The notes beneath the pieces are model-generated. The model worked only from the letters and a program-made list of their open reading frames with translations. It had not been told where the DNA came from and did not search any database. DNA of 35,037 nt from Algoriphagus sp. (GTDB lineage: Bacteria; Bacteroidota; Bacteroidia; Cytophagales; Cyclobacteriaceae), in NCBI RefSeq assembly GCF_030694375.1, contig NZ_JAUXYL010000037.1, positions 1 to 35,037 of the forward strand, given 5' to 3'. The stretch's first letter is position 1, and each line of letters begins with the position of its first letter. Shown piece by piece: positions 15,207 to 24,841 of this stretch. Both the position numbers and the translations under genes were made by a program.

Positions 15207-15214
15207 CAAAGTTA
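15207..15214 (-). promoter_or_regulatory. -7 promoter box for the queD-like/lpxB operon
   Basis: The minus strand reads TAACTTTG, an exact TAnnTTTG match, about 20 bases before the ATG at 15187. The nearest upstream TTG is 24 bases away, longer than the usual spacing. Confidence 0.45.
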
Positions 15215-15252
15215 TGGAAAAGTATAGGGATAAGAAATCAATGGATTTGATA

Positions 15253-15277
15253 TAAAAAACGCCCGATGAATCGGGCG
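15253..15277 (-). terminator. Terminator after the subtilase/secreted-protein operon
   Basis: CGCCCGA (15260-15266) and TCGGGCG (15271-15277) form a GC-rich stem with a TGAA/TTCA tetraloop. On the minus strand it is followed by TTTTTTATATC, a strong rho-independent terminator after the secreted protein stop at 15287. Confidence 0.9.
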
Positions 15278-15286
15278 CATTATGTT

Positions 15287-15988
15287 TTATCCCTTATTGA
15301 GATCTGTGAAAAAGATGACGAGGTGGTCTTCCCTTCCAAGGTCCAATTTTCGATCCTTGATAATTTGTTTCGCTATCTCCTGATCTTCTGGATTCAGCGC
15401 TTTCAAAATGATATTAGTTTTGTTTTTAACGTTCGAAACTTTATCATTTCTGTCAATCAAGTAATAGGTCTCTTCAAATACAAACATCCTACCGGCTGTG
15501 GGAGCATAACTGTTTTTTGGAGGAGTAACCAGATCGGCATAAAATTTTCTAATTAGAGTATACTTATTTCCTTCCGCAATAACATTCACTAAATCATTGG
15601 CCTCAATTCCTTTCACTGAATCAAAGCCTTTTTTGAAAAGTAATCTTGGAAGCAATCCCTGCTGTTGGGCATTTGCCAGAATGATTGATGGCCGCTCCAA
15701 TTCGACATACTCCACAAAATCCTTTGTTAAATAGATCGTATTTCCGGCTTCATTAATCACTTCTAATTCGTTATCATAAATATTGAATTTATAGGCTACA
15801 TTTTCCTTGAGACCGGCGTTGGTTAATCCAATATTGGCTCTAGACCAGTCTTCAAAAAGATACGGAGATCCTTCAATGCCGGTATACGGAGTGAGCCTGG
15901 CAGGAGCGCCATTCATATTTATATTTGAAATTTGTCCAATTGCAGAATTGGAAAGAACAATAAATGCCAAGATTAAAAACTTTTTCAT
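15287..15988 (-). CDS. Secreted protein of unknown function, coupled to the subtilase
   Basis: A 233-residue protein with a clear signal peptide (MKKFLILAFIVLSNSAIGQ). I do not recognise a named family. Visible features are an N-terminal segment MNGAPARLTPY.GIEGSPYLFEDW, a beta-rich middle (VAYKFNIYDNELEVINEAG), and a lysine-rich C-terminal helix (LNPEDQEIAKQIIKDRKLDL). No lipobox, transmembrane helix or sorting domain is present, so it is probably periplasmic or released. Its ATG at 15988 comes two bases after the stop of the upstream subtilase gene, so the two are probably co-translated. An assisting or inhibitory role toward the protease is conceivable but unsupported. Confidence 0.8.
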   Translation of the reverse strand: MKKFLILAFIVLSNSAIGQISNINMNGAPARLTPYTGIEGSPYLFEDWSRANIGLTNAGLKENVAYKFNIYDNELEVINEAGNTIYLTKDFVEYVELERPSIILANAQQQGLLPRLLFKKGFDSVKGIEANDLVNVIAEGNKYTLIRKFYADLVTPPKNSYAPTAGRMFVFEETYYLIDRNDKVSNVKNKTNIILKALNPEDQEIAKQIIKDRKLDLGREDHLVIFFTDLNKG

Positions 15989-15990
15989 AA

Positions 15991-18900
15991 TTAATATTTA
16001 ATTACCTTTTTGTGTAAAATTAAATTGTTGGTTTGAATTTTCAAGATATACAATCCGCGAGGACTTGGCAATGAAAACGACTTTAAAAGTTTATTATCCG
16101 ACTTAGTTACTTCTTCTTCGATGTATTGTCTACCTGACATGTCAGTTAAAGTGAAATACACCTGACCAACGAAGTCATTGGTAATAGTCACATCTAATTT
16201 ATCCTCAGAAGGAACTGGACCAACAAATACACCAAATCTGCTCAAATCAGGTTCTGGAATTGATGAAATTATTGTCACATCTGAGATTCTATTGCAGGAT
16301 TCGTTAAAAATTGCAACCTGATAGGACCCGTCTCCACTGGCTTCTAAACTTCGCGCTGTTGCTCCTTGAATTGGCTGTCCGTTGATAAACCACTGGTATT
16401 TATCCCCGGGCTGCTGAGAAGTAAGCACGTTTCCATTTGCTACTATTATCGGCTTTGGAAGGTCATTTTCACCAATTAAGATTTCCTTATCAAAAGATAT
16501 GGTTTGGTCATCATTGGATATTTCCAAATTGATCGTGTACGAGCCAGGCGCATTAAAAATAAAAGAAGGATTAGAAAGTGTAGAGGATCCTTGACCACCA
16601 AAATTCCACTTAAATGCTTTGATCGCCCCTTCGCTTAAATTTTCAAAGGAAATTCTTGATCCCACGCAATTAAAGAGCGTATTAAAATTCGCGAATAATA
16701 CGTCCTCACATTTTTTTGATAACCATCCCGTAGAATTAGTAATGACCGCACCCTCTCCCAAGTTAACTATTGCTTTTCCTTCCCGATTAACATTGGTAAC
16801 TGTCACATGCTCAAGGCAATATTTCACATATAGGTCATGAACAATTTTCCCTGAAGTGCTCGACTTTATAACCGCGGGACTACTGCTTGATGCATTTACT
16901 TCGATTTTATCAATTATGATTAATTGACCGGAAGCACCAAGATTAAGTATAGAAGCAGTGCCTAAATCCAATGAATCAACTTGGCTTAAGGCTTGTCCTA
17001 AAACATATTCAGCACTGGTGATGGACAACTTGGAAAATGCTCCAGCACGGTGTGTTAACGAACCAGATTGGATAAAGAGTTTATCAACAGGAATTTCAGC
17101 TAAATTATTTAGCTCACCGGTCGCACCAGAGAACACCAAACTTAAACCAGCCGGAATTTTTCCACCGTTGGCAATGGAGAAATCCCCTTTGAAATTTATT
17201 GTTTGAAGCGCCCCTGACAAGATCCCTGTCGCATTTATTCTCAGCGAAGACAAAAGCAAAGACTCCAGATTAACTGACACCTCCGCAGCTTCGATTGTGA
17301 GTTTATCTAAAATCTCAGCAGTAAGAATTTTCCATTTCCCGGATTTGAAGTTTAAAGTGGTTTTGGAAAAGATCGCTTGACCAAATTCAACCAAGTTTTC
17401 ATTGGAACTGCTTGATTCAAATACTATTGTGCCGTTTTCAATTTCAGTGATTTGATTACTCACTCTAAAACCATTGGTGACTGAAATTTGATTTCCTTTC
17501 AAGTCAAACTTAACCAATTGACTACCAAACAAATTAACGCTGAAAGCTTGGGCATCATTTGGAAATCCAATTATCTGATTATCAGAACCAGAACCTTCAA
17601 AAACAACACGAGTCACAGAATTTGGAACCTTGTTGGCAGAAGGCCCATTTGGAGTAGTCGACCAATTGGCAGGATTTGACCAATCACCAGTGTTTCCTCC
17701 TACCCAATATAAGGTCTCCTCAGCACCGTCTGTAGTGCCTGCTTTTAATACCAGAGAGAATTCTTGTTTTCCTCCTACTAAACTCCCTTTATGCGATATC
17801 CTGACTTTATATTTTTGTGGTTTCGGAGATTCAATTAAAATCTGTTCTACATTATCCCTAAAATTATCTTTATCTCGTACTGCCTGAGCACTGGATCCGG
17901 CTGCAGGATTTAAGGACCATGGGAAATATGTATTTCCTTCTTCATCAACTATTCTCAGGTCCAAATCATTGACAAGCATAAGATTTTGTGGATCCACTGA
18001 AATTGGAGCTGGATTTCCTGATGGGTCTGTCCAAGCAATTGTCACTCTTATCGGCGTAACACCGTCAGAAATAAAATCAAAGTCAAAATTTTCTCCGGTG
18101 GCCAGAGTCTCTTCCCTGATGACATCCGAGGTTCCATTTTCATTAAGGATAATCTTTCCTGCAGCTTCAACATCCAGTAATCCCCATCCATAAACATAAT
18201 CAGGACCTAGATTAAGCCCTGCCTCTTTGGTAGTATTGAGTACCAAGCCTTTAACCGTAGATGCCCACATAAACCTCCCGTTATTTCTTTGACTGTAAAG
18301 CTGCTGAAGAAGGAGAAGTGATCCGGTTACATTTGGAGCGGCCATTGAAGTACCACTAAGGCCCCCGTAGGAATCGGTAGTGCCCCCATTTCCAACAGTG
18401 GCACTAAAAACTCCAACACCAATAGCCACTAAATCTGGTTTTATTCTTCCGTCATCCGTTGGGCCCCAAGAAGAAAATGAACTCATTGCAACAGAATTTG
18501 GACCTGAATAGGGTGCTGGTAAACTCACTGCTCCAACTGTAATTACATTTTTGGCAACTCCTTCAGGCCCCAATGTGTCATCCGGTCCATCACTTGGTTT
18601 GGTCCCGTTGCCAACATCAGTCCGATCGTTTCCGGCAGCCCAGACTACTGTATATTGAGGTCTTATATAAATCAAATCATCCAAGCCTTTGCTTTTGGAT
18701 GAATAATATCCAAATCTATAATCTTCGTTAGGATCAACTGAATTATTCCCCGCCCAAGCCCAAGCACCGGCACTATTTCTAAACCATCCCAGAACAACCC
18801 CATAGGAGTGATTTGACACCAAATGCCCATTTGGCTTGGTGGTGGGTTCATAGGCATTTGCAAACATTTTTGAGAGGTCACTATCCCAATTAAAGGACCA

Positions 18901-19449
18901 TCCTGTTGCTTCATAGGCCATACCCCTAGCAGTAGGATTGATACCTGCCGCTAATACTGTACCCGATACGTGCGTAGCATGATTACTTATCGTTTCCGTG
19001 GATCCATCAATTTGAGTTAATCTTCCAGTAAACTCTGCATGATCCGGCTTAGGACGAGTTTGATCATAAATTCCAACCACAAACCCTTTCCCTGTTAAAT
19101 TTTGTCCCAGGCTACCACCTGGTTGAAGAGAACTAGTACCTACAGCCGCTGCTGCTCCTGTATTGAGTGTTTTTAAATAATGTGGAAAGCCGAGTTCGTC
19201 AAAATACCTTAACTCTGCAATCAAACCATTTTCCAAGGGAATAAAAACAGGTAATCCACGCAGATTCGCACGAAGCAAAATTTCTGATTTACTTTGATTC
19301 AATAAATGATATTTTGTAATGAAACTATCAGAAATAGAGTTTCTGACACTATTCAATTCGAGCGCTTCAATTGCTATGTTTTGAGCCTTAGTAGCGACTG
19401 CCAGAAAAAGAAATAACACAAATAAAACACTCTTCATTGTCTCCCTCAT
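15991..19449 (-). CDS. Large secreted S8 (subtilisin-like) serine peptidase with T9SS type A sorting domain
   Basis: An exported peptidase of 1152 residues. After a signal peptide (MKSVLFVLFLFLAVATKAQ, residues 5-23) comes a short propeptide-like region, then the S8 domain with catalytic Asp129 (GIYDQTRP), His160 (NHATHVSGT), oxyanion Asn274 (WAAGND) and Ser368 (GTSMAAPN). A beta-sandwich follows (about 440-575). From YWVGGNTGDWSNPANWS (about residue 583) there is a long beta-rich repeat region, then a PKD domain (FKWNFGGQGSSTLSNPSF). The last ~80 residues are a type A sorting domain (DKLDVTITN, DMSGR, GLYILKIQTN, KKVIKY) for export by the type IX system. The ATG at 19449 or the one at 19437 could start it; the latter gives a cleaner signal peptide. 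The next gene begins two bases after it. Confidence 0.93.
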   Translation of the reverse strand: MRETMKSVLFVLFLFLAVATKAQNIAIEALELNSVRNSISDSFITKYHLLNQSKSEILLRANLRGLPVFIPLENGLIAELRYFDELGFPHYLKTLNTGAAAAVGTSSLQPGGSLGQNLTGKGFVVGIYDQTRPKPDHAEFTGRLTQIDGSTETISNHATHVSGTVLAAGINPTARGMAYEATGWSFNWDSDLSKMFANAYEPTTKPNGHLVSNHSYGVVLGWFRNSAGAWAWAGNNSVDPNEDYRFGYYSSKSKGLDDLIYIRPQYTVVWAAGNDRTDVGNGTKPSDGPDDTLGPEGVAKNVITVGAVSLPAPYSGPNSVAMSSFSSWGPTDDGRIKPDLVAIGVGVFSATVGNGGTTDSYGGLSGTSMAAPNVTGSLLLLQQLYSQRNNGRFMWASTVKGLVLNTTKEAGLNLGPDYVYGWGLLDVEAAGKIILNENGTSDVIREETLATGENFDFDFISDGVTPIRVTIAWTDPSGNPAPISVDPQNLMLVNDLDLRIVDEEGNTYFPWSLNPAAGSSAQAVRDKDNFRDNVEQILIESPKPQKYKVRISHKGSLVGGKQEFSLVLKAGTTDGAEETLYWVGGNTGDWSNPANWSTTPNGPSANKVPNSVTRVVFEGSGSDNQIIGFPNDAQAFSVNLFGSQLVKFDLKGNQISVTNGFRVSNQITEIENGTIVFESSSSNENLVEFGQAIFSKTTLNFKSGKWKILTAEILDKLTIEAAEVSVNLESLLLSSLRINATGILSGALQTINFKGDFSIANGGKIPAGLSLVFSGATGELNNLAEIPVDKLFIQSGSLTHRAGAFSKLSITSAEYVLGQALSQVDSLDLGTASILNLGASGQLIIIDKIEVNASSSSPAVIKSSTSGKIVHDLYVKYCLEHVTVTNVNREGKAIVNLGEGAVITNSTGWLSKKCEDVLFANFNTLFNCVGSRISFENLSEGAIKAFKWNFGGQGSSTLSNPSFIFNAPGSYTINLEISNDDQTISFDKEILIGENDLPKPIIVANGNVLTSQQPGDKYQWFINGQPIQGATARSLEASGDGSYQVAIFNESCNRISDVTIISSIPEPDLSRFGVFVGPVPSEDKLDVTITNDFVGQVYFTLTDMSGRQYIEEEVTKSDNKLLKSFSLPSPRGLYILKIQTNNLILHKKVIKY

Positions 19450-19489
19450 ACAGTATCAATTAACTCTAAAATTAAGAATAAGTTCAAAA

Positions 19490-19516
19490 AAAAAGAGGGT
19501 TAAAACCCTCTTTTTA
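19490..19516 (-). terminator. Terminator of the susCD operon
   Basis: AAAAAGAGGGTT and AACCCTCTTTTT form a 12-bp stem around a TTA-type loop; the minus strand continues with more T residues (TTTTTGAAC). It separates the SusCD/lipoprotein operon from the subtilase gene. Confidence 0.9.
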
Positions 19517-19534
19517 AATTAATATAAGTTAAGA

Positions 19535-20386
19535 TTAAGGCCTCTTGGTTAGTTCTACTGTACCACCATCGCCATAAGTATTTTTCCACGTAATTAGGAT
19601 TTTTCCATCTGCAGGTGTGCTTGTTCCAGTTATGGTAAACGGATCATTGTACCTGTCTCTGTTGGTAGAAGCACCAGTCAGAACATTACATCTGTCAGTA
19701 AATGTACCTGTAGGAGCAGTATCTTGATACAAACCTGGGTACATGCCAAATGACATATCGCTCATGGTATAAACTCCTGTGGCAGTAGAAGTCAGTGAAA
19801 TGGTCGGGAAAGCTGCGATGGTGAAATTGGTTGCTGTCTGGGCTACTCCTCCAGAACCGTCACCTAAATTCAATACTCTCCAAAGCACAGTGTAAGAACC
19901 AACCAATGCGGATGGGCAGATTACGCGAATTCTATAAGTCAATGACTTATAATTGACACTTACCTTTGCACCATTTGCGGAAGTAATATTCAAAACCAGG
20001 TTTGGAGTTTCGGTAGGTTGAATATTTCCGGTTAATACAGTTACTGGCAATTGTGCAATTACTTGTCCTGCCGGGATAGTCACTGTATTGCTAGCTAATG
20101 TATAATGTACACCTTGTACAGCAGTAGAGGTAGGATCCGCTTCGACAGTCACCGTAACAGGAGTTGATTGTGCTGCTCCTACAAGATTAATTTGAAGGTT
20201 AGCCTGATCAGTCTGTGTCGCATTAAGTCTGACAAAGTTTTGAGTCACACCATTTGGTAATGTAGAGGCATCAAATTCTACTTCTGATCCATCCCAAACT
20301 TTATCGAAATCCGACTCTTCCATACAGGAGACTAAAGTCCCCATCATGAACAAGAGTATGATCGAATATAATTTATTTATTTTCAT
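19535..20386 (-). CDS. Surface lipoprotein with Calx-beta-like domain, SusCD-associated
   Basis: A 283-residue lipoprotein: the signal sequence ends in LVSC with Cys21, followed by acidic residues (MEESDFD), consistent with a lipoprotein export signal to the cell surface. Residues about 60-155 look like a Calx-beta/DUF4843-type Ig fold (VQGVHYTLASNTVTIPAGQ, LPVTVLTGN, ETPNLVLNITSANGAKV). The C-terminal half is beta-rich and unrecognised (VGSYTVLWRV, FTDRCNVLTGAS). It is the third gene of the susC-susD operon, 21 bases after susD, a position usually held by surface ligand-binding lipoproteins. Substrate is unknown. No sorting domain is present. Confidence 0.82.
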   Translation of the reverse strand: MKINKLYSIILLFMMGTLVSCMEESDFDKVWDGSEVEFDASTLPNGVTQNFVRLNATQTDQANLQINLVGAAQSTPVTVTVEADPTSTAVQGVHYTLASNTVTIPAGQVIAQLPVTVLTGNIQPTETPNLVLNITSANGAKVSVNYKSLTYRIRVICPSALVGSYTVLWRVLNLGDGSGGVAQTATNFTIAAFPTISLTSTATGVYTMSDMSFGMYPGLYQDTAPTGTFTDRCNVLTGASTNRDRYNDPFTITGTSTPADGKILITWKNTYGDGGTVELTKRP

Positions 20387-20407
20387 GTGTTTCTAAATTA
20401 AAGGCTC

Positions 20408-21859
20408 TTAATAACCAGGATTTTGTTCTAGCTTATCATTCAACTGAAGTTCGCCAAGTGGCAAATTATTCAATACTCTGTAATCAGCATAAGGAACAGA
20501 AGGTAGGTTTCTGTGCTTACGGATATCCAATCCGTTTCTTTTCAAATCAAAGAAACGATGACCTTCCATGGCAAATTCCACTCTTCTTTCCTGAAGGATT
20601 CTTTCAAACAGATCGTTACCAGCAAGATCCGTTGCCACCGGCGCTAAATTACGCTTACTTCTCAGTGCATTCACGTCAGCTCTGGCACCTGCAAAATTAC
20701 CGGTTTTGAATCTGGCTTCTGCTCTGATAAGGTAAAGCTCAGAGGCTCTAAGGATCGGCAGATTTTCAAGGTACTGACCTTTTGCTCCTCTCCACTTGTT
20801 AGAGCTGTAAACCGGACCATTGAAACCGGCACGGGTAGTAGCTGTCCAAGTCTGCAAACGAATATCACCCGGCTCAATTGAATTGATCAACTGAATCGAA
20901 GCACTAAGGATAAACTGAGCACCCGGAGTTGCATTGGAAGCTAATGAACTTACTGAGTTGTTTACTCCATCTACAGTTGACCAGTCTACTTGTCTGATTT
21001 CCACTTCGAAAAGCGATTCCGGATTTGGGAAAGTATTGAAAGAGCTCACATAGTTTGCACTTGTGACCAAACCTGTTCCGTCATTGGTTAAACCAGCAGT
21101 AGCCATTGCTTCAGTTGCCAAAGCTTCAGCTCGATCATTTCTACCCCAATAGAGGTAAACTCTTGCAAGCAAAGCTTGTGCAGCAGCTTTTGAAGCTCTG
21201 TAAACATTTGGTGAGCCTAAGTTAGCAGTAGGAAGAAGAGAGATAGCCTGAAGTAAATCAGCCTCCACTTGGGTATATACTTCCACATTGGTATTTCTTG
21301 CTCTCAAATCTGCATCAGAAAATCCCAAAGTAGGAGTTGTACGAATGATGGTGGACTTATTCCAACCATTTACTTCTCTACCCGGCTCATATCCGTAGAC
21401 TCGAGCCAAATCAAAGTGGTGTAATGCTCGCATGAAATATGCTTCGCCTTTAATCCTATTTCTGAGTACTTCGTCAGTACCGGTTGCCTTGTCCACACCC
21501 GCAAGAATAATATTCGCATCGTTGATAGCTCCAAAAGCACTGTAGGTTGTTGGAGTACCCCATATATTGATTCCTGCTCTATCGGCGTTAACCTCCTCTT
21601 GAATGTATCGACCGGTATTCGCAATAACCAATACGTTATCAGCAAGTACTTCCGGTGCAATCATCATGGTTTGACCGTAATAACTAAAGTTCCTTGTACG
21701 GCCATACATGTTCAAAGCAAGTCCATTGTATCCTGCCAAATCAACAAATGCAGTAGCCGGAGTCAAACTTTGTCTTGGCGATACATCTAATTGATCCGCA
21801 CATGAGGAAGCTATCAAAGCTCCTCCCATTATCATTATTTTTAAAAGATTTTTCATCAT
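20408..21859 (-). CDS. SusD/RagB family outer-membrane nutrient-binding lipoprotein
   Basis: A 483-residue SusD homologue that caps the SusC channel at the cell surface and captures nutrients. The signal sequence ends ASSC (Cys20) followed by ADQLDVSPRQSLTPATAF, the usual SusD N-terminus. TPR-like helical segments (GEAYFMRALHHFDLARVYG, AAQALLARVYLYWGRNDRAEALA) and the C-terminal block RASELYLIRAEARF...ADVNALRSKRNLAP...ERRVEFAMEGHRFFDLKR are diagnostic. It lies 9 bases after susC. No glycoside hydrolase is nearby; the neighbouring secreted subtilase makes a peptide ligand, as for RagAB, an alternative to glycans. Confidence 0.96.
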   Translation of the reverse strand: MMKNLLKIMIMGGALIASSCADQLDVSPRQSLTPATAFVDLAGYNGLALNMYGRTRNFSYYGQTMMIAPEVLADNVLVIANTGRYIQEEVNADRAGINIWGTPTTYSAFGAINDANIILAGVDKATGTDEVLRNRIKGEAYFMRALHHFDLARVYGYEPGREVNGWNKSTIIRTTPTLGFSDADLRARNTNVEVYTQVEADLLQAISLLPTANLGSPNVYRASKAAAQALLARVYLYWGRNDRAEALATEAMATAGLTNDGTGLVTSANYVSSFNTFPNPESLFEVEIRQVDWSTVDGVNNSVSSLASNATPGAQFILSASIQLINSIEPGDIRLQTWTATTRAGFNGPVYSSNKWRGAKGQYLENLPILRASELYLIRAEARFKTGNFAGARADVNALRSKRNLAPVATDLAGNDLFERILQERRVEFAMEGHRFFDLKRNGLDIRKHRNLPSVPYADYRVLNNLPLGELQLNDKLEQNPGY

Positions 21860-21868
21860 GATTCTTAA

Positions 21869-24841
21869 TTAGAAACTAAGACTTACGCCTGCAGTAATTT
21901 GCTGAGAATTTGGAAACGCAGCAAAAGTGTTACCGATAGAATTTACTTCTGGATCGATACCGTTATACTTGGTGAAAGTTGCCATATTCAATCCTTGAAC
22001 AAATACATTAGCCTGTGCAACACCAATTCGCTGAGACACAACAGGAGGAATAGCATAACTTAAGGTCACTTGCTTCAATCTAATGTAGCTACCATCACTT
22101 AACTGTCTCGTTGAGGTAGCAGTATAACTAGAGCCACCTGGTCTAGCGCCACTTTCCCAAGGCATAGGATTGCTCACTACATCACCCGGCTGCTTCCAGT
22201 AATTCAACTGATTCACCAATTGGTTATTTGGTCCTGAACCTGTGGAAGCTAGATTAAATAAATCTGAATTGAAAGCCTTATTGCCAAACTGTCCCTGGAA
22301 GAAAACCTCAAGAGATAATCCACCATAAGTGAATGTATTAGACAAGCCACCATAGGAAGTTGGAAGAGCTGATCCCTGATATCTTACATCAGCATCGCGG
22401 ATTGTGTAGGTGTATTCGTTGTTCTCGTTGAGATACATCGGACGACCATTCGCAGGATTTACACCTGCATAGGGAGTAGTATAAATAGGAAATAGCGGCT
22501 GACCTACTACGATCGTGTTTCCGATTCTTTCTTCACCACCAAAGAGTGATATAACTTCGTTTTCAAGAACTGTTACGTTAAATGCAGTCGACCATTGAAA
22601 CTTTCCGGCGGTGATATTAACTGTCTGAATATCAAAGTCTATACCTTGATTTCTTAATTCACCTGTATTTTGAGTGATTGATCCAAAGCCTGAATCGATT
22701 GGCAAAGGTGTATTAAACAAGAGGTTAGAAGAGTTCTTTCTCCAGAAGTCAACCGTGGTGATTATACGACCATTGAACATTGTTGCATCAACTCCAATAT
22801 TGAATGTTTCTGCCTCCTCCCAAGTCAACAAGTTATTTCCTAATTGATTCAGTGCCAAAGAAGGACTTCCTCCGTATTGACCCGCAGAAGCAACTAGAGT
22901 TTGAGAAGCAAAATTTGGAATCTCGGAATTACCGGTCACACCATAAGAAGCTCTTAATCTCAAATTATCCAACCAAGTTGCATTCTGCAGAAATTGCATT
23001 GAAGACAATCTCCATCCTACGGAAACGGCTCCGAACGTACCGAAACGAACGTCAGAACCAAATCTGGAGTGACCGTCTCTTCTCAGCGTAAAGTCAGCAG
23101 TATAAGTATCATTGTAGTCATACTTCGCCTGACCAAACACACCCAGTCTTTTGAACTGTGTAAATGAAGATCCTACAGCAAGTGGTGTGGCCGCATTGTT
23201 CAAATATCTTAGGATTGGGTTAGCGAATCCCTGACCTTGAGCAAATGTTAATTCACGGCTTTCAGTCTTATATTCATAACCAAGAATACCACTTACAGTA
23301 TGCTTATCCGCAAACTTTTTGTTGAAATTAAAGTTATGGTTCGTGTTAAAGTTTACATTTCGACGATCTGTATTTGTTGAGTTACCACCTGCAGCACGGA
23401 ATGCAGCAATTGTAGATGGTCTGTTATTCTCATCACGGTTATCCGCAAAATCCAAACCTGCAAATGATGTAAAGCTCAACCAAGGAGTAAACTGGTAGTT
23501 CAACTGTATGTTGGATACAGTCTGGACTGTGTTAGCTAGTCTAAGTTCCTGAGCTGCACCTTGTACAATGTTGTACCCAAACAAGTGATCAGAAGGATAG
23601 TCCCTGAAAGTGCCGTCTTCGTTATATATCGGAACATTCGGTCTAGCTGTAAAACCTGCCTGAAACGGAGAGTTAACAAAGTTACCTCTATCAATCGCTC
23701 CATTTGATTTCTGATAGGCCAAAGACAAAGTGGTATTTACAGTCAATTTTTTATTTGGTCTGTGAGTCAAGTTCAGACGAGTAGTCGCTCTTTCATAATC
23801 CGATTTGATTACCTGAGAACCCTGATCCGTGTAAGAACCTGAAAGGAAGAAGGTCGTCTTATCGTCACCACCGGAAAGCGATATATCATAAACACTCAAT
23901 CTATCATCTCCGAAAGTTGCATCAACCCAGCTGTTATTTGGCAAATTTGGATCTTCTGGATTTCCATACACGTTAGCAGCATTGATGGCTGGTCTACCTG
24001 AATTCACAAAAGCATCCCGCTTCAGTCCAGCAAGTTGCTGTGAATTCATAACCTCATAAAGGCCTAGTGGTTTAACAACACCTGTCTGTGCGGACAATCT
24101 AACTTTTGTAGAACCTTTAGTACCTCTTCTGGTCGTTATGATTACCACCCCGTTAGCAGCCTGAGCACCGTAGATTGCACCAGCTGCAGCATCTTTCAAT
24201 ACTTCAATTGACTGAATGTCATTCGGGTTGATCGAAGCAAGCGCATTCTGAGATCCTTGACCTGAAAGGCCTCCGGCAGGAACTTGAACACCGTCAATGA
24301 TGTAAAGAGGATCATTTCCCGCATTTACAGAACCTACGCCTCTGATTCTCACGTTAAGTGCTCCACCTGGCTGGCCAGAAGTGGAAGTGACCTGTACACC
24401 TGCGATACGTCCTTGCATCGCACGATCAAAAGATTGCATCGGCAAATCTTGAAATACTTCACCTTTAACAGATGAAATTGCACCGGTAATCTCTCTTTTG
24501 GACTGGTCACCATATGAAGTGACTACAAATTCCGAGAGAGCCTGAACATCAGGCTGCAAGGCAACATTGATGGTCGTCTGATTCCCTATCGTCACTTCCC
24601 GTGTGGTTAAGCCCACGAAAGTGAAGACTAATACATTGCTTCCGGCAGGAACACTGATCGAATACTTACCATCCAAGTCGGTGGCAGTACCAATGGTTGT
24701 TCCTTTCACCAGAACTGTTGCTCCTGGTACACCCATATTATCCTCGACGGATGTTACGGTACCAGTGATCACACGATTCTGCGCAAACGCTACAGCGCTT
24801 GCAATGAAAAGCATGAGTCCTAGAAGTAAAACTTTCCTCAT
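21869..24841 (-). CDS. SusC/RagA family TonB-linked outer-membrane transporter
   Basis: A 990-residue TonB-dependent channel importing oligomers through the outer membrane. After the signal peptide (to VAFAQ, residue 21) comes a carboxypeptidase-regulatory-like domain (ITGTVTSVEDNMGVPGATVLVKGT), then the SusC signature FVVTSYGDQSKREITGAISSV and a plug domain (VTSTSGQPGGALNVRIRGVGS, PLYIIDGVQVPAGG, SIEVLKDAAAGAIYGAQAANGVVIITT). The remainder is a 22-strand-type beta barrel ending in an aromatic terminal residue (AGVSLSF). No extra N-terminal signalling (STN) domain is seen, so direct anti-sigma control is unlikely. It is the first gene of the operon with susD and a lipoprotein. Confidence 0.97.
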   Translation of the reverse strand: MRKVLLLGLMLFIASAVAFAQNRVITGTVTSVEDNMGVPGATVLVKGTTIGTATDLDGKYSISVPAGSNVLVFTFVGLTTREVTIGNQTTINVALQPDVQALSEFVVTSYGDQSKREITGAISSVKGEVFQDLPMQSFDRAMQGRIAGVQVTSTSGQPGGALNVRIRGVGSVNAGNDPLYIIDGVQVPAGGLSGQGSQNALASINPNDIQSIEVLKDAAAGAIYGAQAANGVVIITTRRGTKGSTKVRLSAQTGVVKPLGLYEVMNSQQLAGLKRDAFVNSGRPAINAANVYGNPEDPNLPNNSWVDATFGDDRLSVYDISLSGGDDKTTFFLSGSYTDQGSQVIKSDYERATTRLNLTHRPNKKLTVNTTLSLAYQKSNGAIDRGNFVNSPFQAGFTARPNVPIYNEDGTFRDYPSDHLFGYNIVQGAAQELRLANTVQTVSNIQLNYQFTPWLSFTSFAGLDFADNRDENNRPSTIAAFRAAGGNSTNTDRRNVNFNTNHNFNFNKKFADKHTVSGILGYEYKTESRELTFAQGQGFANPILRYLNNAATPLAVGSSFTQFKRLGVFGQAKYDYNDTYTADFTLRRDGHSRFGSDVRFGTFGAVSVGWRLSSMQFLQNATWLDNLRLRASYGVTGNSEIPNFASQTLVASAGQYGGSPSLALNQLGNNLLTWEEAETFNIGVDATMFNGRIITTVDFWRKNSSNLLFNTPLPIDSGFGSITQNTGELRNQGIDFDIQTVNITAGKFQWSTAFNVTVLENEVISLFGGEERIGNTIVVGQPLFPIYTTPYAGVNPANGRPMYLNENNEYTYTIRDADVRYQGSALPTSYGGLSNTFTYGGLSLEVFFQGQFGNKAFNSDLFNLASTGSGPNNQLVNQLNYWKQPGDVVSNPMPWESGARPGGSSYTATSTRQLSDGSYIRLKQVTLSYAIPPVVSQRIGVAQANVFVQGLNMATFTKYNGIDPEVNSIGNTFAAFPNSQQITAGVSLSF

